Shown here: positions 1 through 5,785 of the stretch, one piece after another
How positions within the stretch are numbered: position 1 is the first letter of the stretch
Layout: the number at the start of each line of letters is the position of its first letter
Origin: Paludibacter sp. UBA5753
GTDB lineage: Bacteria > Bacteroidota > Bacteroidia > Bacteroidales > Paludibacteraceae
DNA length: 8,034 nucleotides
NCBI GenBank assembly: GCA_002427615.1
Contig: DIFH01000087.1
Location: forward strand, 1 to 8,034
Direction of reading: 5' to 3'
Notes under the pieces: model-generated
Told to the model about the DNA's origin: nothing
The model's input: only the letters and a program-made list of their open reading frames with translations
Database searches by the model: none
Translations under genes and position numbers: made by a program

Positions 1-90
1 AGGCTGATATTTCCTGGATTTTTATTACACTTTAAATGACTGATATTTGAATATTGTGCCAAAAAATACACGACTTTGAAAGATAAGGTA

Positions 91-1158
91 CTAAACACAA
101 AGTTTTCTTTCAGTTTTACTACTTAATTCATCAATAAAAATATAATCAGGCGCCTCACTAAATAAATCACCCTGTATGTTGTTTATTTTTTCTTTTGTTA
201 CCCTTATTGCTTGCTCAGACTGGTCAATGCCAATCCATTTTCGTCCATTGAGTTGAGCTGCCTTTAAAGTTGTACCTGAACCACAAAAACAATCAAGAAC
301 AATACTCTGCTCATTCGAGGAGGTTCTTATTATTAAGTCCAACAAATCGGGGTTTTTTTCTGTTGGATAATCTGGATATTGAGGGTCTTTATATTCCCAA
401 ATATCCTGCACTCTTTTTCCCTCTCTTTCATCTGCATAAATTATCTTTCTTGGGTTACCATTTGAAGACCACTCAATTAAACCATCTTTGTCCCACTGTT
501 CTAAAGTCGGCACATCAGTTCTCCAATGTCTACCAACTGGAGGCATTATTCCTTTAAATGGTTGATTTGATTTACCATTTTCAGTTTCTCCAGGTGCGTG
601 AATTGGAACAGTTGTGTATTTTCTACCCAGTTTGTCTGTCTTAGGGAATAATTTCTCAAAGTCTTTTTCCGTATATTTTTCCCTAGGCTCGTTCCAAATT
701 GGAGTTGTGCTTTTGGAATAAAACAAAATTAAATCTTTAACATTTCCATAACCAATTCTATCAAAATTTTTGGGATTACATTTTACTCGCGTTATATCAT
801 TACGGAAATTATCTATACCAAAAACTTCATCCATCATTACTTTTACATAATGTCCAATTTTATAATCAATATGCAGGTATATTGACCCTTGTTCTGAAAG
901 TAATTCACGAATAAGTAATAAACGTTCTCGTAAAAATTCAATAAACTCCGACCCTTTTAAAGTGTCAGTATATGCGATATCACCATTTTTTGAATTGCTA
1001 ATTGTAGCTGAACGTCCATTTGTTATCGTAAAATTACCACCCGTAGCAAAAGGAGGGTCAATATAAACTAAGTCAATTTTACCTTTTAATTTTTGAATAC
1101 TTAAAAGATACTCTAAACCCTTAATGTTGTCGCTCTGTATTAATAAGCTCTTATTCAT
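91..1158 (-). CDS. Type II DNA methyltransferase, beta class, probably N6-adenine
   Basis: This protein methylates the recognition site of its partner endonuclease so that the host chromosome is protected; the methyl donor is S-adenosylmethionine (SAM). Two signature motifs are visible in the order typical of beta-class enzymes. The catalytic motif IV, VYIDPPF, lies at residues 31-37, and the SAM-binding motif I, LDCFCGSGTT, lies near residues 288-297. The phrase YPTEKNPDLLDLII (264-277) just before motif I is also typical. DPPF rather than SPPY favours N6-adenine over N4-cytosine methylation. The middle part (about 115-260) probably holds target recognition. At 355 residues it looks complete. 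The ATG at 1158 follows the endonuclease stop after 2 bases (TAATCATG), so translation is probably coupled. The recognition sequence cannot be read from the protein. Base composition is more A+T-rich than argC or trmD, which suggests acquisition by transfer. Confidence 0.93.
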   Translation of the reverse strand: MNKSLLIQSDNIKGLEYLLSIQKLKGKIDLVYIDPPFATGGNFTITNGRSATISNSKNGDIAYTDTLKGSEFIEFLRERLLLIRELLSEQGSIYLHIDYKIGHYVKVMMDEVFGIDNFRNDITRVKCNPKNFDRIGYGNVKDLILFYSKSTTPIWNEPREKYTEKDFEKLFPKTDKLGRKYTTVPIHAPGETENGKSNQPFKGIMPPVGRHWRTDVPTLEQWDKDGLIEWSSNGNPRKIIYADEREGKRVQDIWEYKDPQYPDYPTEKNPDLLDLIIRTSSNEQSIVLDCFCGSGTTLKAAQLNGRKWIGIDQSEQAIRVTKEKINNIQGDLFSEAPDYIFIDELSSKTERKLCV

Positions 1159-1160
1159 GA

Positions 1161-1943
1161 TTAAAGTTGATATAAAAATTCACGTAAAACCAAAGCGCTC
1201 ATAATGTTATAATCCTTGTATGTTTCAGTAACTGATTTATACATTTTGTTGTTGCCTTTAATATATAATACTCCGTCAAGAATAGCTATTTTTTCCGCTT
1301 TTACTTTTTTTGCTTCAACTGTTGCAATTGCATCATTAAATTGAGCATTTTGGTGTCCACCAAAGTCAGTCAGAAACTTAGCTTCGCCAATAACATATTT
1401 GCCATTAAAACGTCCAACAAAATCAAGTCCCTTGTTGTGATTATAACCAAGTTCTTCTCTTGCAAAAACCATCATTGACTTGTCGCTTGCGTCTAAAATT
1501 GCATCTTTTTTGTCTGCAAGGAATTTATTTAACTCTACGGGTAAAATACCTAATGACTTTTTTCTAAGCCATTCTTTAAACATAGGACCAATCTGACGAT
1601 TTGTTTCTTTAGGTTCACTACAGCGTTCGTATAGTTTATCAAGTCCTGATTCATAAATTCGACCACAAATTCGATTAATAGTTCTTGGATTTCTTTCTAT
1701 AGAAGTTTTATCTCTCTTCAAATAAGCGATATAGCTATCTTTAATTGGAAATAAATCAAGTTTGATTAATTCACGAATAAGTAGGTCGTTATTTTGTTTT
1801 TTAAATGCTTTTTCTACATTTCCCCATGCTTCTTCATTAATTTCTCTAATACCTTCAGGTATAGTTGGATATACTTGAAATAAATCATCTAAATACGACC
1901 TTTGATTTGCGTATTCAATACTCATTTTAGCCCACTTATTCAT
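1161..1943 (-). CDS. Type II restriction endonuclease, PD-(D/E)XK fold
   Basis: This is the likely cleaving half of the restriction-modification pair, cutting unmethylated foreign DNA. The nuclease signature is visible as GLDFVGRFNGKYVIGEAKF. With the start at 1943 this places D174, E187 and K189 in the D-x12-E-A-K spacing of the PD-(D/E)XK fold. It is followed by the conserved-looking GGHQNAQFNDAI, where a Gln often follows the catalytic core. The N-terminal part (about 1-140) is probably helical and includes ETNRQIGPMF. Length is 260 residues. The open frame extends further upstream, but only to a TTG, and across the promoter repeat; the ATG at 1943 (MNKWAKMS) is preferred because it lies 26 bases after the predicted -7 box. 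I suspect kinship with the Tsp45I-type endonucleases (GTSAC), but this is from memory of the family and is not proven. The gene is read before the methyltransferase, and no controller (C) gene is seen. Confidence 0.85.
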   Translation of the reverse strand: MNKWAKMSIEYANQRSYLDDLFQVYPTIPEGIREINEEAWGNVEKAFKKQNNDLLIRELIKLDLFPIKDSYIAYLKRDKTSIERNPRTINRICGRIYESGLDKLYERCSEPKETNRQIGPMFKEWLRKKSLGILPVELNKFLADKKDAILDASDKSMMVFAREELGYNHNKGLDFVGRFNGKYVIGEAKFLTDFGGHQNAQFNDAIATVEAKKVKAEKIAILDGVLYIKGNNKMYKSVTETYKDYNIMSALVLREFLYQL

Positions 1944-1967
1944 TTTTATTTGTTTTTTATTAGTATA

Positions 1968-2043
1968 TGCAAACTTACATAAAAATATACGATTTATAAG
2001 CGGGTCAAATAAAAATCTTGAAAGATTTATAGAGGAAAGATAC
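1968..2043 (-). repeat. 76-bp direct repeat copy A, upstream of the endonuclease
   Basis: This segment is nearly identical to 5664-5740. The first 41 bases (1968-2008) match perfectly. A 1-base gap follows, and the remainder differs at two positions, giving about 74 matches over 77 columns. Similarity stops sharply on both sides. Both copies lie in the same orientation relative to a minus-strand gene, and both end 22-24 bases before its ATG. The repeat contains the predicted promoter of the restriction-modification operon. Confidence 0.95.
1970..2008 (-). promoter_or_regulatory. Predicted promoter of the restriction-modification operon
   Basis: On the minus strand TAAGTTTG (1977 to 1970) is a perfect match to the Bacteroidetes -7 consensus TAnnTTTG, and the endonuclease ATG lies 26 bases further on. 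A TTG at 2008-2006 is a candidate -33 box. It lies 28 bases from TAAGTTTG, which is longer than usual, but 16 bases from a second, weaker -7 candidate, TATATTTT (1989 to 1982). Which start is used cannot be decided from sequence. Confidence 0.5.
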
Positions 2044-2120
2044 AACTAAATTCGATATTTGTTTTTGATTCAATTCTCAAAGAAATGTCTGTTTTTTTCT
2101 TACACTGATGCATAATGTAT

Positions 2121-2185
2121 CGGCACTTGGCGACGTCAAAATTATATTTTAGCCTTGTGCATAATTTTGATGGCGCTTTGTGACG
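2121..2185. repeat. Long imperfect inverted repeat (hairpin)
   Basis: CAAAATTAT (2137-2145) and ATAATTTTG (2161-2169) form perfect 9-base arms around a 15-base loop. The pairing continues outward with interruptions (T-A, C-G, the GCG/CGC block near 2130-2132 and 2174-2176, then CAC/GTG at 2124-2126 and 2180-2182), giving a roughly 65-base imperfect stem-loop. It is flanked by a smaller near-palindrome at 2107-2121 and by ATGACAC/GTGTCGTCAT at 2227-2256. No T-run follows, so it does not look like a simple terminator. Confidence 0.55.
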
Positions 2186-2485
2186 TGTTGTCTGTCTGTT
2201 GTTTGGTACAAATCGGCTTGACAAATATGACACGTATGGTTGATAAGTGTCGTCATTGTAGATTTGTAGAGAAGTTAGAAGTTTTGCTGGTATTCAATAA
2301 CAAAAAACAAGAAATATCATTTTTAACATAAGTATTCATACAGGAATTTGACATGTTTTAAAATTATCGCTGGTATTTAAGAGCATAAAGATAAAATTAT
2401 TTTTCAAATTAATCTTTTATTGGTTTTATAATTCTTGTAACCCTTCTATAACTTAAGTTTTTATTGATGATTTATATTTTCCCCG

Positions 2486-2493
2486 CAAATATA
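2486..2493 (-). promoter_or_regulatory. Possible orphan -7 promoter box
   Basis: Read on the minus strand this is TATATTTG followed by C, a full match to TAnnTTTG. No clear -33 TTG lies at the expected distance. Transcription from here would run through the dyad cluster toward the restriction operon. It may be a leftover promoter of a lost gene or a chance match in A+T-rich DNA. Confidence 0.25.
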
Positions 2494-2591
2494 CAAACAA
2501 TTTTCACACATAGCCCATCTAACCCCACTTATTTCAAACAAGTTATCGGCTTATTCGCTTTGCTGCCACACAAATCCTTTCGTATGGTTAA

Positions 2592-2819
2592 ATAAGATTG
2601 TTTTTATGCATCATTCCCACACAATGCAATCGCGCAGGAGCAGTGGAGAGTCGGATGGTCGGCATGCTCCGTTTTATCCATGCTCACTTTAAAAGGTGCG
2701 TAGGTTTGGGAGTTTGCGCTTACAACCTGCATAAAATTGGAGCTGAATTGCTTAGAATAGAACGAGAAAAAGAACTTAAAACGGGCCAGCCTAAGCCTGC
2801 AAATTCTTTTAACTCTTAA
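2592..2819 (+). pseudogene. Transposase remnant, C-terminal tail
   Basis: The open stretch ends with RCVGLGVCAYNLHKIGAELL followed by a charged tail (RIEREKELK) and a stop at 2817-2819. This resembles the end of DDE-type insertion-sequence transposases, where a GAVES-like segment is followed by a xxxLGVxAYNLxKIG helix. Only the last roughly 60 residues are present. The part between AVESRM (near 2638-2655) and HFKRCV (near 2682-2699) seems shorter than expected, so an internal deletion or frameshift is likely. No proper start codon is present: the frame opens after a stop at 2589-2591. The terminal inverted repeats of the element could not be identified. It is a decayed piece of an insertion sequence; the family is uncertain. 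Confidence 0.5.
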
Positions 2820-2864
2820 TTTAGCCTGAAACTGAATGGAAGAATGGGAGAAATACATCCGGTT

Positions 2865-2992
2865 ATGAACAAAGTATCAGCATCTTAACATTACTCGAAT
2901 CTTCATTGGAGAATTAATTGCCGAAGTTAGACATTCTCCCTGCAAATGAACTGGAAATGTTTTTCAAAAAAATGATCTCTCTAAAAAAATAG
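2865..2992 (+). pseudogene. Possible FecR-like anti-sigma factor remnant, frameshifted
   Basis: An ATG at 2865 (MNKVSAS then stop) becomes longer if one base is removed near 2871-2874. The adjacent frame then reads YQHLNITRIFIGELIAEV (2875-2928), which resembles the N-terminal segment of FecR anti-sigma factors, where an I(A/T)R-L-I-x-G-E-L-like motif is usual. A third frame continues LDILPANELEMFFKKMISLK up to a stop at 2990-2992. The main support is position: FecR genes commonly lie just before SusC-type receptors, and a receptor start follows at 3084. At most about 40 codons remain, against roughly 300 in a full FecR. The frame changes are my reconstruction and the identification is tentative. 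Confidence 0.28.
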
Positions 2993-3016
2993 GCGTTCCC
3001 TTTATGTAACCCCTAT

Positions 3017-3062
3017 AAAAAGCGAAAGGTAGTGAACCTCACGGTCGACTACCAATCTTTTT
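3017..3062 (+). promoter_or_regulatory. Leader stem-loop ahead of a receptor remnant
   Basis: AAAAAG (3017-3022) pairs with CTTTTT (3057-3062), and inside it GGTAGT (3028-3033) pairs with ACTACC (3048-3053). A nested small stem GTGA/TCAC with loop ACC competes within the loop. The structure ends 21 bases before the ATG at 3084, so it would sit in the 5' untranslated leader of the receptor mRNA. It could be a terminator, a regulatory leader or a simple hairpin. Confidence 0.45.
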
Positions 3063-3083
3063 GTTAACCTTAAATCTAATACT

Positions 3084-3182
3084 ATGAAAAAATCACGCAA
3101 CAAAGATACGATAGATTTCAAATGTATGCAAGAGTTTAGTTCAATATTTCTATTAAAAATATGTTTTATAACATTATTTTAA
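3084..3182 (+). pseudogene. N-terminal remnant of a SusC-like TonB-dependent receptor
   Basis: The ATG at 3084 has the A+T-rich context (TTAACCTTAAATCTAATACT) seen before many Bacteroidetes susC-type genes. The 32 codons begin MKKSRNKDTIDFKC and continue into a hydrophobic stretch, FLLKICFITLF, then TAA. This is what the start of the signal peptide of a SusC/RagA outer-membrane receptor looks like: a basic N-terminus, a Cys/Met-rich linker, and then the hydrophobic core. A real receptor runs to about 1000 residues, and nothing resembling the plug or barrel follows; the downstream DNA is unrelated and runs into argC. With the possible FecR remnant upstream, this suggests a deleted ECF sigma/FecR/SusC-type nutrient-uptake locus. 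A genuine small membrane peptide is a less likely alternative. Confidence 0.5.
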
Positions 3183-3273
3183 TATTGCGGGTAGTTTTAC
3201 TACTACAAGAGGCAGTTTTTTTACATTATTTAAAAGCAAGATACTCCTTTTTTAATTAAAAATCAGACAATTT

Positions 3274-4248
3274 TTAAAAACCTATGGCTTTCAATCCCAG
3301 TCCGGTTTTTTCGTCAAGTCCGAACATCAGGTTCATGTTTTGCACTGCCTGCCCCGAAGCTCCTTTCAGCAAGTTATCAATTATTGAAACAATTAACAGC
3401 TTATCGCCATGTTTTTCAAGATAAACAATCGCTTTATTGGTGTTCACCACTTGCTTCATATCTGGATTTTTATCGGTAACAAAAGTAAAAGCAGCATCTT
3501 TATAAAAATCTTTGTATAATTGTTTGGCATCATCAATGCCTAACGGAAAATTAATATAGCTTGTTGCATAAATTCCACGGGCAAAATTACCGCGTACAGG
3601 GATAAAATTGACGGCTTCATCGAACCGGGACTGCAATTGACGCAAGGATTGCCTTATTTCCACTAAATGCTGATGACCGAAGGGTTTGTATATTGAAATA
3701 TTGTTATTTCTCCAACTGAAATGAGAAGTAGATGTGGGTTTTGCTCCTGCTCCGGTCGAACCGGTAATGGCATTTACATGCACTTCGTCATTCAACAAAC
3801 CGGCAGCTGCCAATGGCAACAATGCCAGTTGAATAGCTGTGGCAAAACAACCCGGATTGGCAATATGTTGTGCTTTACGAATGGCTTCGCGATTCAGTTC
3901 CGGCAATCCATACACAAAATCGTGATCGGCACGTTTCTCGCGGTAATCGGTCGAGAGGTCGATGATTTTCAATTCGGCCGGAAGTTTATTTTCGTCCATA
4001 AACTTTTTGCTGTCTCCATGTGCCGAGCAAAGGAAAAGCACATCCACTTTATCGAAAGGTAATTCGGAGGTAAACACCAAATCCGTTTCGCCAACCAACC
4101 CACTATGAACATCGGTTATCGGATTTCCGGCATTGCTGCTGCTGTTTACAAATACGATTTCCACATTCGGGTGGTAAATCAAAATACGAAGTAATTCGCC
4201 TGCGGTATATCCTGCGCCGCCAATTACGCCTGCTTTAATTTTTGTCAT
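3274..4248 (-). CDS. argC: N-acetyl-gamma-glutamyl-phosphate reductase
   Basis: ArgC reduces N-acetylglutamyl 5-phosphate to N-acetylglutamate semialdehyde with NADPH, the third step of arginine biosynthesis in the cytoplasm. The dinucleotide-binding loop GVIGGAGYTAGELLR begins at residue 7 (G7-x2-G10-x2-G13). The catalytic cysteine is C134 in ANPGCFATA. GSTGAGAKP (163-171), KPFGHQHLVEI (188-198, with candidate catalytic histidines H192/H194) and FIPVRG near 215-220 are all typical. GASGQAVQNMNLM near the end is the conserved C-terminal signature. At 324 residues it is full length; the ATG at 4248 starts directly before the nucleotide-binding strand. No other arg gene is in the window. The gene upstream on this strand is an unrelated DUF1294 protein, and decayed sequence lies downstream, so argC appears to stand alone here. 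Direct repeats in its leader (4275-4306) may be a control site. Confidence 0.97.
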   Translation of the reverse strand: MTKIKAGVIGGAGYTAGELLRILIYHPNVEIVFVNSSSNAGNPITDVHSGLVGETDLVFTSELPFDKVDVLFLCSAHGDSKKFMDENKLPAELKIIDLSTDYREKRADHDFVYGLPELNREAIRKAQHIANPGCFATAIQLALLPLAAAGLLNDEVHVNAITGSTGAGAKPTSTSHFSWRNNNISIYKPFGHQHLVEIRQSLRQLQSRFDEAVNFIPVRGNFARGIYATSYINFPLGIDDAKQLYKDFYKDAAFTFVTDKNPDMKQVVNTNKAIVYLEKHGDKLLIVSIIDNLLKGASGQAVQNMNLMFGLDEKTGLGLKAIGF

Positions 4249-4274
4249 GAGAGAGCATTATAATGTTTGAGTTA

Positions 4275-4306
4275 TTTTATCGGACTGTTTTAATCTTTTA
4301 TCGGAC
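4275..4306 (-). promoter_or_regulatory. Phased direct repeats in the argC leader, possible operator
   Basis: The 11-base word TTTTATCGGAC occurs at 4275-4285 and again at 4296-4306, exactly 21 bases apart, which is two helical turns. On the coding strand of argC it reads GTCCGATAAAA. A weak -7-like box, TGTATTTG, lies upstream at 4325-4318, which would place the repeats within the transcribed leader, a position suited to repression. A related dyad, CGGATAAATCCG, occurs at 4379-4390. The binding protein is unknown; an arginine-responsive regulator is only a guess from the neighbouring gene. Confidence 0.4.
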
Positions 4307-4533
4307 ATTGTTTTTTACAAATACATAGAATTTTTATTTGAGCCGGTTTTGTTTGATATCCTCTTTTCAAAATGAGTTCGGATAAATCCGTTGGCATTAG
4401 CGAACTCTCATATCCATTTCAGGTATTCATCCTTCCATGTTTCTTTCCCTCTCATGTTTTTTGTTTTTGGATAGTAAAATATTTGTTGACCTTTTCTGTT
4501 GCAAAAGCAGTTACAAGACGTTATATCAAAAAA

Positions 4534-4806
4534 TTAAAAAAACATTTTGAAAACATAGAGCATTATTATCCACCAAATCAGTATTAACCAAGTCCATCCA
4601 GAATAACTGAACTTGCGGTTTTTATGGCGGAGAACACACATAAGAAAACAAATGGCAAATACGCCTCCAAGCGCTTCCAGAATATGTAAAACTATTTCGG
4701 AAACTCTGCGATGCCTTCTTACCGCAGCTTTTTTATCCGACACAAATATAACTCCACTTATCAGATTAATTGCAGCAAGATAAAAAATAAAGATAGAAGT
4801 AGACAT
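4534..4806 (-). CDS. DUF1294 family small membrane protein
   Basis: This 90-residue protein fits the DUF1294 family, whose function is not established. The family pattern is clear: AAINLISGVIFVSDKKAA near residues 11-28 (the conserved N-L then D-K), RRVSEIVLHILEALGG (33-48), and a cytoplasmic-type RHKNRKFSY motif at 60-68. Three hydrophobic segments lie at about 4-23, 38-58 and 70-88, so it should be an inner-membrane protein. The length matches the family's usual 80-100 residues. The ATG at 4806 begins just before the first membrane segment. It lies between argC and trmD on the same strand but with wide gaps on both sides (285 and 160 bases), so it is probably transcribed on its own. I infer no pathway from the context. 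Confidence 0.85.
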   Translation of the reverse strand: MSTSIFIFYLAAINLISGVIFVSDKKAAVRRHRRVSEIVLHILEALGGVFAICFLMCVLRHKNRKFSYSGWTWLILIWWIIMLYVFKMFF

Positions 4807-4966
4807 GAAAATTTGGTTTAAAATTAATATACTGGTTAAGAAATTGTATTGAATTTTAATTTATAAAATGATTGAAATAATTTTATCATTCTTAAAAAAC
4901 TCAACAAGCCAAAACATCACCTGATAATCAACTTTATAAAATCAATGTCATCCATATTTCAAAGCA

Positions 4967-5641
4967 TTAATCCAGCAAATCGGGTCTCAACCGTTTCGTC
5001 CGCTCCACCGATTGTTGATGATTCCATTCATCCACATTTGCCTGATGACCGGAAAGCAAAATATCGGGGACTTTCCAACCTTTGTATTCTGCCGGACGGG
5101 TATAAACAGGTGGCGCCAGCAAATTATCCTGAAACGAATCGGAAAGCGCCGAAGTTTCATCGCCGATAGCTCCCGGAATTAAGCGCACAATGGCATCCGT
5201 CATGATGGCGGCTGGGAGTTCGCCACCGGTCAACACGTAATCGCCCACGGTTATTTCTTTTGTAATCAAATGTTCGCGAATGCGGTGATCGATGCCTTTA
5301 TAATGCCCGCAAAGAATCATTAGATTGTTGGACATCGACAGCCGGTTGGCCATTTTCTGATTGAACTTTTCTCCATCGGGCGAAGTATAAATCACTTCGT
5401 CGTAGTTGCGCTCACTTTTCAACAAAGAAATAATCCGGTCGATCGGTTCGATTTGCAAAACCATGCCGGCGCTGAAACCAAAAGCATAATCGTCCACCCG
5501 ACGATACTTATTGGTAGTATATTCGCGTAAATTATGCACGTGAATCTCAACTAAACCTTTGTCGCGGGCACGCTTTATAATGGAATAATTCAACGGGCTC
5601 TCGAGTAATTCAGGTACGGCGGAAATAATATCGATACGCAT
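4967..5641 (-). CDS. trmD: tRNA (guanine(37)-N1)-methyltransferase
   Basis: TrmD transfers a methyl group from SAM to N1 of guanine 37 next to the anticodon in tRNAs, which prevents +1 frameshifting; it is normally essential. The 224 residues cover the whole SPOUT enzyme. The start is MRIDIISAVPEL. The trefoil-knot SAM site includes LCGHYKGIDHRIREHLI (110-126) and ITVGDYVLTGGELPAA (130-145). The catalytic pair equivalent to E. coli R154 and D169 is R153 (VRLIPG) and D168 (SDSFQDNLL). PVYTRPAEYKGWKVPDILL and RTKRLRPDLLD form the C-terminal domain. The loop usually read as GGG or GGFAGM is here FGFSAGM (54-60), a mild departure. The ATG at 5641 is preceded by AGAAAGA. The gene follows a promoter-bearing repeat shared with the restriction operon and does not show the usual rpsP-rimM-trmD-rplS setting, which is often absent in Bacteroidetes. 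Confidence 0.97.
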   Translation of the reverse strand: MRIDIISAVPELLESPLNYSIIKRARDKGLVEIHVHNLREYTTNKYRRVDDYAFGFSAGMVLQIEPIDRIISLLKSERNYDEVIYTSPDGEKFNQKMANRLSMSNNLMILCGHYKGIDHRIREHLITKEITVGDYVLTGGELPAAIMTDAIVRLIPGAIGDETSALSDSFQDNLLAPPVYTRPAEYKGWKVPDILLSGHQANVDEWNHQQSVERTKRLRPDLLD

Positions 5642-5663
5642 TCTTTCTGATTAATAATGAGGC

Positions 5664-5740
5664 TGCAAACTTACATAAAAATATACGATTTATAAGCGGG
5701 TCAACATAAAAATCTTGAAAGTTTTATAGAGGAAAAATAC
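5664..5740 (-). repeat. 77-bp direct repeat copy B, upstream of trmD
   Basis: This is the second copy of the repeat at 1968-2043, about 3.7 kb away, in the same orientation and at the same distance from a start codon (22 bases from the trmD ATG). It has one extra C at 5705 and two substitutions relative to copy A. Because trmD is a conserved housekeeping gene, this copy is the more likely original if the repeat arose by duplication. Just beyond it, TTGAAAGTTT at 5751-5760 echoes the same word inside the repeat (5715-5724), spaced 36 bases apart. Confidence 0.95.
5666..5704 (-). promoter_or_regulatory. trmD: Predicted trmD promoter
   Basis: On the minus strand TAAGTTTG (5673 to 5666) matches the -7 consensus TAnnTTTG, 24 bases before the ATG. 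TTG at 5704-5702 is a candidate -33 element. As in copy A, it is 28 bases from TAAGTTTG but 16 bases from the weaker box TATATTTT (5685 to 5678). The transcribed leader would be about 15-35 bases. Confidence 0.5.
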
Positions 5741-5785
5741 GAAAAAAAGTTTGAAAGTTTGTCTCGCCAAAGACGGAATAACCCA

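Larger units (their letters stand above)
2044..2591. other. Gene-free gap with dyads upstream of the restriction module
   Basis: I see no credible gene here. Short open frames exist but show no domain, no start-site context and no family resemblance. The stretch is A+T-rich. Its left part (2107-2256) carries three successive dyad symmetries (described separately) and several ACGTC/GACGT/GTGTC words. The right part (2290-2480) is mostly low-complexity A+T sequence. A minus-strand -7-like box lies at 2486-2493 with no intact gene behind it. Confidence 0.6.

Noticed and set aside
1..90. Left edge of the window downstream of the methyltransferase
   Set aside because: I see no gene, terminator or clear element boundary. 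A loose resemblance of 62-82 to the sequence after repeat copy B is too short to trust.
2121..2185. Integron attC site
   Set aside because: The hairpin is of suitable size, but I could not find the RYYYAAC and GTTRRRY core sites at its ends.
2027..2233. A minus-strand 68-codon open frame upstream of the endonuclease
   Set aside because: It has no recognisable domain, runs through the hairpin cluster and into the promoter repeat, and its composition looks random.
2218..2246. TTGACA-17-TGATAA, an E. coli sigma-70-like promoter
   Set aside because: Bacteroidetes do not use this consensus, and no gene follows it on the plus strand.
2286..2380. Two copies of GCTGGTATT(C/T)AA, 83 bases apart
   Set aside because: They are short, imperfect and not accompanied by other structure; probably chance.
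3191..3203. GTAGT/ACTAC hairpin between the receptor remnant and argC
   Set aside because: A 5-bp stem with a 3-base loop and no adjacent T-run on the minus strand is too weak to call a terminator of argC.
4372..4587. A plus-strand 71-codon open frame between argC and the DUF1294 gene
   Set aside because: It overlaps the end of the well-supported DUF1294 gene, shows no family resemblance, and its composition looks like translated A+T-rich intergenic DNA.
4867..4890. Terminator after trmD (AATGAT/ATCATT arms)
   Set aside because: The arms are only 6 bases of A+T-rich sequence around a 12-base loop, so chance is likely.
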